Source: Pseudomaricurvus sp050633365 (lineage in GTDB: Bacteria > Pseudomonadota > Gammaproteobacteria > Pseudomonadales > Cellvibrionaceae). Taken from it: a stretch of 64,000 bases of DNA. Every line of letters begins with the position of its first letter. The stretch's first letter is position 1. Below the pieces are notes generated by a model. That model did not search any database. It saw only the letters and a program-made list of their open reading frames with translations, and was not told the origin of the DNA. The DNA lies in NCBI GenBank assembly GCA_050633365.1, contig JBOEGJ010000018.1, forward strand, positions 1-64,000, written 5' to 3'. Positions 16,182 to 26,227 of the stretch are shown here, in pieces. A program made the position numbers and the translations under genes.

Positions 16182-18491
16182 TCAAAACCACTTTTTCATC
16201 CAGTGTAATACTGGGTTTTCCACCCACTCGCACGGCGCCTTTTGAACTGGCCGGTGCTGATGAAAGGGCACCAAACGCGCGTTTCGGCAATTTTCACCAC
16301 TTCGAAGACCCGTGGTGCGATCAACCCACAAATACTCCACCTCGGCCGAAGGTAAAATATCCAGCCCTTGAGTAGCCAATTGACTGTAAATATCGGCCCA
16401 CACTTTGAGCGCCCCACCACCACCGGTTAAAGGTGTCGCGCCATTGTCGTCGCGGCCAATCCACACCACTCCGAGATGCTGACCACTGAACCCGGCAAAC
16501 CAACTGTCTCGCTGATCGTTGGTGGTCCCAGTTTTTCCTCCCAGCGCCAAGTCTCGGGGCAGTAGCTGATAGGCCGAGCGCCCGGTGCCCTCTTCCATCA
16601 CCGATTGCAGCGCGTACTGAATCAACTCGACCGATTGCGGCTTTACCGGTTCAGACAAAGTTAATGGGTAGCGATTGAGCGGTTCTCCTGCTGCGGTTTC
16701 TACCGAGCGAATCGATCGCAACGGCATCACCACGCCATCGTTGGCAATGCTGTGGTAGAAGGTCGAAACTTGCGCTGGGCTTAGTTCCAGCGTTCCCAGC
16801 AATAGTGATGGAACCTGTGGAATATTCTTGTCGACCCCCAACTGTTTCAAGGTCGCGGCGACAGCCTCTAAGCCAACGGTCATCCCCAATCTCGCCGTGG
16901 CTTGATTATATGAGCGACTCAAAGCATCGATTAACAACACCTCGCCATGGGATTGGCGATCAAAATTTCTCGGCTGCCAACGCTCTCCGTCAGGCCCAGC
17001 AACAGTTACGGCGCCGTCACTCACAGGCGACGAAAGATGATAGGCGTGATCAGACTCCAACGCAGCCAAATAAACCGCGGGCTTAACCAACGAACCTATC
17101 GGCCTCGAGGCATCGAGTGCGCGATTGAATCCGGCGAACTTAGCGTTGCGATCACCCACCACAGCCACCACTTCACCACTGCCAACCGCGGTCATCATCA
17201 CCGCGCCCTGCAAAGGTTCTGCCGTCAAGCCGTGCCGTCGCTCCAAATCTGTTAAGCGCTGCGCGAGAGCTTTCTCGGCCTTACGCTGAATCGAAAGCGA
17301 CAGGGTGGTATAGATATTGAGACCTTCCGAGCTGAGCTCCTCATCGGAGTAATCTTCGCGCAACTGTCGCTTAACCAAATCAATGAAGGCGGGAAATTCA
17401 CTCAGACGACGAGCCTTACTGCTGACGATATTGAGGGGTTGTCGCTTGGCTTGTCGGCTCTCTTCAACCGATAACAGCCGCTGTTGAGCCAACACATCCA
17501 ACACCAAATTACGCCGCTCTAGCGCTCTGGCCGGATTGCGCCAGGGATTGTAGTAAGACGCCCCCTTTACCACTCCAACCAACAAGGCAATTTGTGAGGC
17601 ATCAAGACTTGCCAGAGGCGTACCAAAATAGTGTTTAGACGCCAGACCAAACCCGTGTATTTGCCTCGGGCCGCTCTGACCGAGATACACCTCGTTCATG
17701 TAGGTTTCTAGAATTTCAGACTTGGAATAATGCACTTCCAACAAGACCGACATCACCGCCTCGGTGATCTTTCGAGACAATTTACGACTGTCGGTCAAGA
17801 AAAAGTTCTTCACCAATTGCTGGGTCAAGGTGCTGCCACCTTGAACAACTCGACCGGACTGAAGATTAACCCAAGCCGCTCGAGCAATCGCCTTAGGAGA
17901 AACGCCCCAGTGATTGACAAAATTTCGATCTTCTACCGCAATCAATGCTTCGCCCAGTAACGGCGGCACTTGGGACAATTGAATCAAGTCGCGATCTTCT
18001 TGCCGGCGCGGATAAATGCCGCCGATTAACGCCGGCTCTAATACCAGTATGCGAGCGGCCTTGCCGCGCACCACCGTCAAGCCGGTCAATAGTCGATTCT
18101 GCAGCTGCAGCCGCACATGACGAGAGGGCTCAGTCACACCACCGCGCTGAAACTGGCGCGTATAAATTTCAATGCTATTACCTTGTCGACGCCACTGTCC
18201 GGCGCGCGACACTCGCGAAACTGATTGATAGTCGAGCGCGGTTAACTCTTCGACAATATCTTCGATTAACAGTCGCCGGCCGACGTACAACTCCATCGGC
18301 TGAGCGTAAACACGAGCAGGCAGCGCCCACTTGCGGCCGTCAAATTTGGATCGCACTTCAATATCGAGATAAACCACCCAACCCAAGCCAATCAACACAC
18401 CGAGCACCAAGGGCCAGCGCAGCCAACGCCACAAGGTTCGAAAGAAAGAAGGAGGGGATTTTTTACTGCGGGATTTTTTTGCTCGACTCAT
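16182..18491 (-). CDS. mrcB: Bifunctional penicillin-binding protein 1B
   Basis: Class A PBP: polymerises glycan strands and cross-links peptides in the periplasm. 769 residues. A basic cytoplasmic tail (1-25), one membrane anchor (about 27-42), a UB2H-like region (about 65-150), GT51 glycosyltransferase (about 160-340, catalytic E187 in VEDRNF, GGSTLTQQL at 218-226), and transpeptidase (about 425-730) with SxxK (S467-K470), SYN (527-529) and KTG (653-655). The ATG opening MSRAKK was chosen because longer versions run into the divergent PfkB gene leader. The SD is weak. A TPR lipoprotein follows. Confidence 0.95.
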   Translation of the reverse strand: MSRAKKSRSKKSPPSFFRTLWRWLRWPLVLGVLIGLGWVVYLDIEVRSKFDGRKWALPARVYAQPMELYVGRRLLIEDIVEELTALDYQSVSRVSRAGQWRRQGNSIEIYTRQFQRGGVTEPSRHVRLQLQNRLLTGLTVVRGKAARILVLEPALIGGIYPRRQEDRDLIQLSQVPPLLGEALIAVEDRNFVNHWGVSPKAIARAAWVNLQSGRVVQGGSTLTQQLVKNFFLTDSRKLSRKITEAVMSVLLEVHYSKSEILETYMNEVYLGQSGPRQIHGFGLASKHYFGTPLASLDASQIALLVGVVKGASYYNPWRNPARALERRNLVLDVLAQQRLLSVEESRQAKRQPLNIVSSKARRLSEFPAFIDLVKRQLREDYSDEELSSEGLNIYTTLSLSIQRKAEKALAQRLTDLERRHGLTAEPLQGAVMMTAVGSGEVVAVVGDRNAKFAGFNRALDASRPIGSLVKPAVYLAALESDHAYHLSSPVSDGAVTVAGPDGERWQPRNFDRQSHGEVLLIDALSRSYNQATARLGMTVGLEAVAATLKQLGVDKNIPQVPSLLLGTLELSPAQVSTFYHSIANDGVVMPLRSIRSVETAAGEPLNRYPLTLSEPVKPQSVELIQYALQSVMEEGTGRSAYQLLPRDLALGGKTGTTNDQRDSWFAGFSGQHLGVVWIGRDDNGATPLTGGGGALKVWADIYSQLATQGLDILPSAEVEYLWVDRTTGLRSGENCRNARLVPFHQHRPVQKAPCEWVENPVLHWMKKWF

Positions 18492-18632
18492 AGGGCGAAG
18501 TGTACTGACTCTGAGCCCCCAGACAAGGCATAATAGCGCCCCTGAAAAACTTAAGGTGTGCTTTGGGCTAAGACCGCAAGCACTTGGCGTGCAGAAGCCG
18601 CCAACCACTCACTCAACACAGGCAGACATACC

Positions 18633-19634
18633 ATGGCTGACTATCACGTTTACGGCATAGGCGCGGCACTCGTGGATACCGAAGTCGAAGTATCCGATCA
18701 AGATCTCACCAACTTGAATATTGATAAAGGCGTAATGACGCTAGTCGACGAGCCTCGCCAAACCGAACTCATCGAAAAGCTCTCTGGTCATTTGGTCGCC
18801 TCTAAACGAGCCAGCGGAGGCTCGGCCGCTAACACCATCATTGCCGCCAGCTATTTTGGCGCCAACGCATTTTACAGCTGTAAAGTCGCCAACGATGAAA
18901 ATGGTGATTTTTACCTCAAGGACCTGCGCGATGCCGGCGTTGACTATCACGAAGAGCTGGAGCGCCAATCCGGTACCACGGGTAAATGTTTGGTATTGGT
19001 CACTCCCGACGCGGAACGCACCATGAACACCTATTTGGGCATCAGCGAAACAGTATCCAGCGCCGAGTTACACCCACAAGCCGCAGCCGCTTCGGAGTAC
19101 GCTTACTTGGAAGGCTATTTAGTGTCTTCCGACACCGGACGCGCGGCGGCCATCGCCCTGCGTGAACAAGCAGAAGCCAATAACGTAAAAACCTCTATCA
19201 GCCTTTCCGATCCGGCAATGGTTGAATTTTTCCATGAAGGTCTCAGTCAAATGATCGGCGACGGTGTCGACTTATTATTCTGCAACGAAGGCGAAGCCTT
19301 AGGTTTTACTCGCACCGATTCATTGCAAGCCGCCACCACCGAGCTGAAGAAAATTGCCAAGACATTTGCCATCACCCTAGGCGCAGAAGGCGCCCTGGTT
19401 TTTGATGGCGAAAAAGAAGAACGCATCGCCGCGCATAAGGTCGATGCCATCGACACCAATGGTGCAGGCGATATGTTTGCCGGTGCATTTTTGTACGCGA
19501 TCACCCACGGCTATAGCTTTGCCCAGGCCGGTGCTTTAGCCAGCCGCGCCTCAGCGCAAGTAGTAAGTCAATTTGGTCCGCGCTTACAGGCCGAGCAACA
19601 CCAGAAAATACTGGATGAGGTATTGGGCAGCTAA
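18633..19634 (+). CDS. PfkB family sugar/nucleoside kinase (adenosine kinase-like)
   Basis: 333 residues, ribokinase fold. Visible are the N-terminal GIGAALVDTEVEV strand, the GGSAANTI sugar-binding motif, and the C-terminal DTNGAGDMFAGAF motif with catalytic aspartate D280. Such proteins are usually annotated adenosine kinase in gammaproteobacteria, but the substrate cannot be read from sequence and could be another nucleoside or sugar. The ATG of MADYHV was chosen; the upstream extension overlaps the mrcB promoter region. It diverges from mrcB by about 140 bases. Confidence 0.88.
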   Translation: MADYHVYGIGAALVDTEVEVSDQDLTNLNIDKGVMTLVDEPRQTELIEKLSGHLVASKRASGGSAANTIIAASYFGANAFYSCKVANDENGDFYLKDLRDAGVDYHEELERQSGTTGKCLVLVTPDAERTMNTYLGISETVSSAELHPQAAAASEYAYLEGYLVSSDTGRAAAIALREQAEANNVKTSISLSDPAMVEFFHEGLSQMIGDGVDLLFCNEGEALGFTRTDSLQAATTELKKIAKTFAITLGAEGALVFDGEKEERIAAHKVDAIDTNGAGDMFAGAFLYAITHGYSFAQAGALASRASAQVVSQFGPRLQAEQHQKILDEVLGS

Positions 19635-19647
19635 AACTACCTAATAA

Positions 19648-21681
19648 TTAGTCGAGAATTAGGGGGTGCGGTCTAGAAATACCAAACCCCTGAACAAAAT
19701 CGACGCCTATGTCGGCGAGTTTCTGTTTCAGCGCATCAGTTTCTACATACTCCGCCACAGTCTTTAATGACATCGAGTGAGCCAGATGATTAATGGTACT
19801 TACCATGGCAAGACTCACCGATTCGGTCAGCATTGTTTTTACGAAGCTACCATCGATTTTCAGGTAATCCACCGGTAACTCTTTGAGATAACTGAACGAC
19901 GACAAGCCACTGCCAAAGTCGTCCAAATAAAAACAGCTACCGCGATCTTTTAACAAGCGCATAAACTCAACTGCACTATCCAAATGACGAATGGCCGCTG
20001 TCTCAGTCACTTCAAAGTGCAACAGTGAAGCATCGATTCCTGCTTCATCGATAACATTCAGTACATATTCGGCCAGCGACGGATCCCCTAGAGTGAACCC
20101 CGATAGATTGACTGAATAAATTTTGTCAGGGAGATGACGTAAACGACGTTGACGAAGATGTTCGACAACCTGCTCAATTACCCAGCGATCGATATCATCC
20201 ATCAAACCAAACCGCTCCGCCGCGGGAATAAATTCCACCGGGCTCACCAGCTCACCGGACTCGCCTTTTAGGCGAATTAATATTTCACTGTGGGCCAAAC
20301 CACCACAGAGCTCAGGATTTAGTGCTGCAATTTCTTGCTCATAGAGGCACAAACGATTTTTCGACAAAGCATCGTTTATTTTTACCACCCAATTGATTTC
20401 ATTGCGGCGCTGCTCGACTTCGCGATCTTTGTTGTAGAGATGAATACGATTGCGCCCCAGCTCTTTGGCGGCGCAGCAAGCCGCGTTTGCCGTCGCCAAC
20501 ACTTGCCCTTCTGACTCTGCATCTTGATCGATAACCAGTACGCCGATACTGACACCCACTTTGATATCGCGCCTATCCCATTGAAACTGAAACTGCTGCA
20601 CTTCACTCAATAAAATATCGGCGATTCGCTGCGCGCCAGCCAAAGTGCAATTGCGCAACAACACACCAAACTCATCACTTCCCAAGCGCGCCAATAGATC
20701 TTGATTGCGCAATTTGTTCGACATTAAGTCTGACAGCTGGCGCAATAACTCATCGCCGCCGACGTGGCCGCAACTGTCGTTGATCACTTTGAATTGATAA
20801 ATGTCGATATACAACAAACCGAAAGTGGTCTGTTTCTGCTGGGCAGCCTCAACCGCCTGAGAAATCTCTAACTCAAACGCCTGACGGTTTGGTAGTGCGG
20901 TTAAGGCATCGTGTTTTGCCTGCCAATTTAAGCGATGATTTTCTCGCCCAGCCTGACTGGTATCGCGAAAAACTATCAAGCAACCTTCGGTATGATTTGA
21001 ACTATTGCGCAGAGCCACCGCCTGCACATTAATCAATATTGGTTTGTGCTCCTCTACGTACAACAGAGCTTCAGTCGCGGGCATATTGGCTTTTTGGCGA
21101 TCCAAAATATCTTTGACGCAGGAGGTGAGTGGTTGATGATTTTTGGGATCAGCAATGACTAATAATTGATCCACGGGTAACCCGACACCACGCTGATCCC
21201 CCAGACGTAACAACTCACGAGCCATGGGGTTTACGGTGGCCACTTTGCCCTCGGCATCAACACTGATCACCGCATCGGAAATAGAGCACAACGTCATTTG
21301 AATGAGCGAACTTTGACGTAGCAATTGCTCACGAAAACGCTGCTGCTGATAATCGGTCGTCAACAGACAATGCCAGTCACCCGATGCGGTCTGAGAAACA
21401 AATTTTATTTGAGCGCTTTGACTCACGTCACCCAAGAAATGAAGTGTCTTTTGATCGCCGCGATTGACGCCGGCCCAATCCAGTGATTCACGAAAAAAGA
21501 GGCCAAAATCGACACCTTCGAGCTCTTGCGAACCCAATACCGTTGCAGATAGGAAGTTAGTACGCCGAATTAAACCATCGGAAGAAAGAAGGAAATAAGC
21601 GTCAGAAATGGCTTCAACAAAGGTATCCACATCAAAAAGAGAGGTGGCGATTTCATCACTCACTAAAGGCTCTGCAGCCAT
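19648..21681 (-). CDS. PAS-GGDEF-EAL protein, likely c-di-GMP phosphodiesterase
   Basis: A cytoplasmic 677-residue protein without a membrane segment. Two PAS-like regions (about 15-110 and 120-235) precede a GGDEF domain (about 255-415) and an EAL domain (about 425-670). The cyclase signature reads GSDEF, so synthesis is uncertain. The EAL side keeps the essential pattern: E-I-L in SEILIRL, NLSG, EVTET, DDFGSGLSSFSYL, and KIDGSF, so hydrolysis of c-di-GMP is the likely output. It lies at the head of a minus-strand set with DUF2333, a copper chaperone and a LapD-like receptor, though the gap to DUF2333 is about 90 bases. Confidence 0.88.
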   Translation of the reverse strand: MAAEPLVSDEIATSLFDVDTFVEAISDAYFLLSSDGLIRRTNFLSATVLGSQELEGVDFGLFFRESLDWAGVNRGDQKTLHFLGDVSQSAQIKFVSQTASGDWHCLLTTDYQQQRFREQLLRQSSLIQMTLCSISDAVISVDAEGKVATVNPMARELLRLGDQRGVGLPVDQLLVIADPKNHQPLTSCVKDILDRQKANMPATEALLYVEEHKPILINVQAVALRNSSNHTEGCLIVFRDTSQAGRENHRLNWQAKHDALTALPNRQAFELEISQAVEAAQQKQTTFGLLYIDIYQFKVINDSCGHVGGDELLRQLSDLMSNKLRNQDLLARLGSDEFGVLLRNCTLAGAQRIADILLSEVQQFQFQWDRRDIKVGVSIGVLVIDQDAESEGQVLATANAACCAAKELGRNRIHLYNKDREVEQRRNEINWVVKINDALSKNRLCLYEQEIAALNPELCGGLAHSEILIRLKGESGELVSPVEFIPAAERFGLMDDIDRWVIEQVVEHLRQRRLRHLPDKIYSVNLSGFTLGDPSLAEYVLNVIDEAGIDASLLHFEVTETAAIRHLDSAVEFMRLLKDRGSCFYLDDFGSGLSSFSYLKELPVDYLKIDGSFVKTMLTESVSLAMVSTINHLAHSMSLKTVAEYVETDALKQKLADIGVDFVQGFGISRPHPLILD

Positions 21682-21772
21682 TTAACATTCCATTCATTAG
21701 TACAACATGGGTGCCTAACGATCAAACACCCTCTAATACTTCTAGAGCGCAGACGAACAAGGCAGGGCAATG

Positions 21773-22825
21773 CTAGCCCTGCGACAGAAGTTCGCGCAAA
21801 TCAATAATGCCAGCATTGGCTCGAGAGATATACGAGGCCATGACCAGAGAATGATTGGCCAAAGCGCCGAAGCCGTCGCCATTCATAATAACGGGACTGA
21901 AGACCGGTTCTTGAGTGGCTTCTAGCTCTCGAATAATTTGTTGCACACTCACTTTTGCATTTTTCTTTTCGAGCACATCGGCAAAATCCACTTCGATGGC
22001 CTTCAAGAAATGCAACAGAGCCCAAGCACTGCCACGCGCTTCGTAGAAAACATCGTCAATTTCTGTCCATGGGGTTTTCACCACTACCTCGGCAGGAGCC
22101 GAGGTAGACTGACTGGCACGCTCTTCCCCCGCCAAATCCGTATTGAGTCGGCGCTGACCAACACTGGCACTCAAACGCTGGGACAAGCTGCCCAAACGAG
22201 TTTCAACGGTGCTGAGCCAGTAGCGCAAATTGTCGGCGCGAGCAAAGAATTGCGCATTATGCTGATCCTCATCGGCAAGACGCTGCAAATAATCTTCCAA
22301 GGATTTAACCCCTTGACGATACTCAGATTCAGATGCCGGCACAGCCCAGCTATTGTGATCAAAATTAAAGCGCGATTCGGCTCTAGCCAAAGCGCTATCT
22401 TCCGTCGACTGCGATTGCGAACGACTAAAAGCCTCACGCATCGCCTTACTTAAATCGCGGCTTTGAATCAACACGCCATATTCCCAATTGGGAATATTGT
22501 CGAGCCAAACACCAGGAGGAAAAATATCGTTGGACAGAAAACCGCCGGGCTTGTCGAGCAAGGTGCTCGTGACTTTGATCAGCGTCGTGGTGGTGGCCAC
22601 CCCCACTAACATCGGTTGGCCGCTGGCCTTGGTGGCAACGCTGTCACGCACCGAATAAGAGCCTGGCTCGGTGCTCCAATAGAAACCCACCGCAACCGCC
22701 AATAGAAGAAACAGAGCGAATAAACCGCCTATTACGCGCATAAATACACCGCCTGCCAGTAGATCATCACGAATATCCTCTAATCGCTCACCGATACGCT
22801 GGCCGATCCCCGAAAGCCTTTCCAT
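21773..22825 (-). CDS. DUF2333 family membrane protein
   Basis: 350 residues with one N-terminal transmembrane helix (about 32-50) and a large periplasmic part. The sequence pattern TTTTLIKVTSTLLDKPGG, DNIPNWEYGVLIQSRDL and WYEARGS-like YEARGSAWALLHFLKA is the DUF2333 family type. The start ATG with AGGG seven bases upstream was chosen over a TTG two codons earlier. Function is unknown; a cell-envelope role is suggested only by topology. The copper chaperone gene lies about 40 bases upstream on the same strand. Confidence 0.85.
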   Translation of the reverse strand: MERLSGIGQRIGERLEDIRDDLLAGGVFMRVIGGLFALFLLLAVAVGFYWSTEPGSYSVRDSVATKASGQPMLVGVATTTTLIKVTSTLLDKPGGFLSNDIFPPGVWLDNIPNWEYGVLIQSRDLSKAMREAFSRSQSQSTEDSALARAESRFNFDHNSWAVPASESEYRQGVKSLEDYLQRLADEDQHNAQFFARADNLRYWLSTVETRLGSLSQRLSASVGQRRLNTDLAGEERASQSTSAPAEVVVKTPWTEIDDVFYEARGSAWALLHFLKAIEVDFADVLEKKNAKVSVQQIIRELEATQEPVFSPVIMNGDGFGALANHSLVMASYISRANAGIIDLRELLSQG

Positions 22826-22865
22826 TTTCAACCCTTTTGCAGTCGTTAGTTAACGGCAGCCCAGC

Positions 22866-23318
22866 CTACAAAACGATGGGGCTAGCCTGCGCGCTAATTT
22901 CTTGTCCGTTCGCCATAATTAAAGTCACGGCGTAAGTTGCGTCAGCTGTCATCGCCTTATCATCTACATCCAACCGAAAAGCCATAATATGATAGCTGCC
23001 CGACTCAAACGTCAGAGTCTTGCCCGCTGGCACGGCGATACGATCTAAGCGACGCATGCGCATCATACCATCTCTGTGAAGGTGTTGATGCAATTCTGAC
23101 GCCGCCGCAGCCTCCACGGTGACACGGCTCACAATCCGATCTTGCAAAGAATCATTCACCAACGCCAAATACACCACCGCCGTGGTTTGACCTGGCAGCG
23201 GCAAACGTATCTCGGCATTTTCGATGTACAGATCTGTCGCTGAGTCAGGGCCCGCAAATACTGCCGCGGACACACAAAACAAAAAGCTCCAAACACTCGC
23301 GCGAATGGTATTTCTCAT
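22866..23318 (-). CDS. Periplasmic copper chaperone PCu(A)C
   Basis: 150 residues with a Sec signal peptide (about 1-22). It carries the copper site H(M)-X10-M-X21-HxM: histidines in ELHQHLHRDG, methionines in MMRMRRLD, then SYHIMAF. Family role: delivers Cu(I) to the CuA site of cytochrome c oxidase. Here it is not next to a sco gene. It lies between a LapD-like receptor and DUF2333 on the same strand. Confidence 0.92.
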   Translation of the reverse strand: MRNTIRASVWSFLFCVSAAVFAGPDSATDLYIENAEIRLPLPGQTTAVVYLALVNDSLQDRIVSRVTVEAAAASELHQHLHRDGMMRMRRLDRIAVPAGKTLTFESGSYHIMAFRLDVDDKAMTADATYAVTLIMANGQEISAQASPIVL

Positions 23319-23375
23319 AAATCCCCCAGATTCAGATATTCACCAAAGATAGCCGCCAGACTTAAAACCAAAGCC

Positions 23376-25319
23376 TTAGCTTGGATTTGCGGGTGCCGGC
23401 TTACCCAAGTAGTAACCCTGACCGCCGTCGACCCCTAACTCTAGCAGAGCTTGCCACTCGGATTCTGTTTCAACACCCTCAACTAGGAGCTTCACATCGC
23501 AGCTGTGAGCAATTTGCAGGAGCGATTTTACGAAGAATCGATTATCGGCATTGCTATCAATATTTTGCACAAAGCATCGATCCACCTTCAACGCAAACAG
23601 CGGCATACTTTGCAGGTAAGAAAACGCCGACGCGCCAACCCCAAAGTGATCGAGCGACAAATGTGCACCGCAGGCAACCACTCGACGACCAAAGGTTCTC
23701 ACTTGCGCCTCATTAATTGACAGCGAAAATTCAGGCAGCTCCAACACCAAGCGCTTGGCAAACTCGCCGTGTTCCGACAAAAAGCCTTCCAACCAGCGAA
23801 CAAAATGTTCATCGGCCATAGCATTAGGTGAAATGTTCACACACAACTTGGGGCCTTGCTGGCGATAGACATCGGCCAACATCTCGATCATCAACCGGTC
23901 TATCCGTGCGGCCATGCCAAAACGTTCAGCCATGGGCAGGAAGACGCCGGCATTCAAGAAGCCATCCCCCTCGGGAAGTCGGCAGAGAACCTCCCACTGA
24001 TCGATGGTCTTGCCATCGCGCTCAAAAATGGGCTGAGTGTGAAAGGTAAACTGTCTCGAACGGATGGCATCCTCGAGCAGACTTCGCCATTGACCCGCAC
24101 TGCGAGTTTCACCTTCATCACTGCCCGATTCATGCCACTGACAACCGCAAGCGCCCTGATGCTGCGCTTGGCGCAAGGCCAGATCCGCCTCTTCGAGAAG
24201 AGAGTTTCCCTGCATCACCGAGGCCGAGAACGACACCCCTAAGTGCAGCATTAATTCGTCGCTGTCGTTAATCCAACTCACCGCCTGCAACCCGGTAAAC
24301 AGGGAATCGACACGCTGCCCAGCCTCTTCACGATCAAGGCAGGGAATAAAAGCACATAAATCCGCGCCCGAGCGGCGAGCGAGAATGACCCCGTCGGACT
24401 CTCCTGAGGCTTCCATCATGGCCCCAGCCACGCCCTTCAAACATTGATCGCCTGCATCGCGGCCATTGCGGTCGTTAAACTCAATGAGCCCGCCCAAATG
24501 AATCAATACCATGACACCGGCGCTGCCGCCTTTTTCGGACTTAATAAAGGCATCAAAACGCGAGTCAAAATCGCGGCGATTTGAGAGCTGAGTCACCGAG
24601 TCGAGATAGGCCTGTCGATGCAGCGATTCTGACAACTCAACCTGCTCTTGAAACATGGACTGGATCTTTTGCACCATGCGATTCATGGCCAAAACCATTC
24701 GTCGCAGCTCGGGAGTCCGGGGCAAATTATCTTGTACCGGGAACTCGCGCCGGCAAATCGCCTCGGCCTGGGCCTCGACCTGTTGCAGTGGACGCAGCAT
24801 ATAGCGTAAACCAATGCCGACCAGGCCGTAACACAACACCGCCGTCACCATGAACAACCACAGCTGCTCATTAAAAACTCGCCACAAGTCGCGATAGGCA
24901 TAACCCGGATGGGACACCACCGCCACCTCACCCAAACGAAACCAGCCCGAAATTACTTCAGCCTTACCCTCGGGCTCGGGTAAATCAACCAGCTCTACAA
25001 ACCAGTTGGGCACCCCCTCAATGAGAATCGGCGACTTACTTTCAACCACGGTGTCGCCCGATAGACTGGCGTAGTGGATATGCCGGTAATAACCGCGATC
25101 AAATACCACGTCGACGAAGGAGCGTATTTGCGCCTCGTCTTTCTCTTTCGCCGCATGAGAAATCGTCAATCCCAAAGAGGTCGCCGTGTCTTGCGCATGC
25201 ACCGCCATCTGCTCGAACACATAGCCCCGCGCGTTGAAAACGCTGACAAAAACGTTGCCTGCCATCAAGCATACGATGAGAAAAGTAATCGCAAAGATCA
25301 GCTGTCTATAAAGAGTCAC
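23376..25319 (-). CDS. LapD-like c-di-GMP receptor (LapD_MoxY_N-HAMP-GGDEF-EAL)
   Basis: 647 residues, GTG start. Transmembrane helix (about 7-28), periplasmic LapD/MoxY-N domain (30-150), second helix (about 153-175), HAMP, degenerate GGDEF (SGADLC in place of GGDEF) and degenerate EAL (EVL, but DDFG reads LDHFG). This is the signature of an inside-out c-di-GMP receptor, not an enzyme. The periplasmic GWFRLGEVAVVSHPGYAY segment keeps a tryptophan (W126) in the place of the LapD residue that holds the protease LapG. No lapG or large adhesin gene is in the window, which is unusual for LapD. Confidence 0.82.
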   Translation of the reverse strand: MTLYRQLIFAITFLIVCLMAGNVFVSVFNARGYVFEQMAVHAQDTATSLGLTISHAAKEKDEAQIRSFVDVVFDRGYYRHIHYASLSGDTVVESKSPILIEGVPNWFVELVDLPEPEGKAEVISGWFRLGEVAVVSHPGYAYRDLWRVFNEQLWLFMVTAVLCYGLVGIGLRYMLRPLQQVEAQAEAICRREFPVQDNLPRTPELRRMVLAMNRMVQKIQSMFQEQVELSESLHRQAYLDSVTQLSNRRDFDSRFDAFIKSEKGGSAGVMVLIHLGGLIEFNDRNGRDAGDQCLKGVAGAMMEASGESDGVILARRSGADLCAFIPCLDREEAGQRVDSLFTGLQAVSWINDSDELMLHLGVSFSASVMQGNSLLEEADLALRQAQHQGACGCQWHESGSDEGETRSAGQWRSLLEDAIRSRQFTFHTQPIFERDGKTIDQWEVLCRLPEGDGFLNAGVFLPMAERFGMAARIDRLMIEMLADVYRQQGPKLCVNISPNAMADEHFVRWLEGFLSEHGEFAKRLVLELPEFSLSINEAQVRTFGRRVVACGAHLSLDHFGVGASAFSYLQSMPLFALKVDRCFVQNIDSNADNRFFVKSLLQIAHSCDVKLLVEGVETESEWQALLELGVDGGQGYYLGKPAPANPS

Positions 25320-25397
25320 GTCAACGGTATCCTAAGTTCTTCGGGCTCTGCGGCTAACACAGCCCTCTGTTTTGAGTATTTCACCCCATAAAGATCT

Positions 25398-26126
25398 TCA
25401 GTGAATTGGCGGCTGAATCACTATTTTGGGTACAGCGCCAAGCTGAATGTCTCCTCGAATACGATATCCTTCGGCTGCTTTGCGCATTTGTTGATAGAGC
25501 CAGCGCCCTTCAGCATCATTTCTCGCGATAATCACCAAACTTTCATCGCTGACTTTAACGCGATTAGCGACCTCTTGAAGTACACCCAACACCTCATCAT
25601 CGCGACGCGATAGCGCCCCTGGGGCGAGAGCAATTTCACTTCGCTGATCCCACTGCTCTTTGGCCGCGAGCGCCTGCTGATAGGCGACATCGAATTCCGC
25701 CAAAAGCGGATTGTTGGGTGCGATACGACGCGCCTGTGCGTAGTAGCTCCCAGCCCTTGCAAGGTTACTGTGGGCCAGCGCTTTTCGAGCCAGCTGAATG
25801 TAGCGAATGGCCACTAATTGCAGACCACTTTTTGCCTGTTGATTTTCAGGCTGCAACTTCAGCACTTCCGTAAATAGGCCATAGGCAGAATCGTAGCGAG
25901 GCGTGGTTAATCGATCGCGCCCCAACTGAAACTCTGCTCGTTGTAACATAGCCTGTATTCGCCGTTTGTGCGCTTGTTGACGCTCAATTTGGCGCTTTTT
26001 TTCCTGAGCCTGCTGCTGAGTCTGATCCACTGTGGGCTTTACCGGCTGTGGTTGGCAAGCACTCACACCCAGTACAAAAAAAATCACCCCAAATAGCCGT
26101 GCGGGGTGCTTAGTAAAAGTTTTCAT
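25398..26126 (-). CDS. TPR lipoprotein
   Basis: 242 residues. Chosen start MKTFTKH with GGA eight bases upstream gives a good lipoprotein signal (lipobox GVSAC, Cys about 24). A Gln/Lys/Arg-rich coiled-coil stretch (about 35-70) follows, then tetratricopeptide-like helices (about 75-170: YGLFTEVLKLQPENQQAK, YYAQARRIAPNNPLL), and a C-terminal globular part ending GAVPKIVIQPPIH. Similar proteins appear in Cellvibrionales/Pseudomonas-type genomes; the function is not known to me. It diverges from dsbD. Confidence 0.75.
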   Translation of the reverse strand: MKTFTKHPARLFGVIFFVLGVSACQPQPVKPTVDQTQQQAQEKKRQIERQQAHKRRIQAMLQRAEFQLGRDRLTTPRYDSAYGLFTEVLKLQPENQQAKSGLQLVAIRYIQLARKALAHSNLARAGSYYAQARRIAPNNPLLAEFDVAYQQALAAKEQWDQRSEIALAPGALSRRDDEVLGVLQEVANRVKVSDESLVIIARNDAEGRWLYQQMRKAAEGYRIRGDIQLGAVPKIVIQPPIH

Positions 26127-26227
26127 GCGGTCATTCCAAGCCATTGTTACAATGCGCAGGAAACTCTGCCTGAGAAAGACAGTCAAAGCAACGCTCGACC
26201 TAGCTGACGTCACCCTCTATTTGGATC

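Noticed and set aside
17945..18493. Long plus-strand open frame (182 codons) inside mrcB
   Set aside because: It is antisense to the well-supported PBP1B gene; its protein has no domain and a composition typical of a shadow frame.
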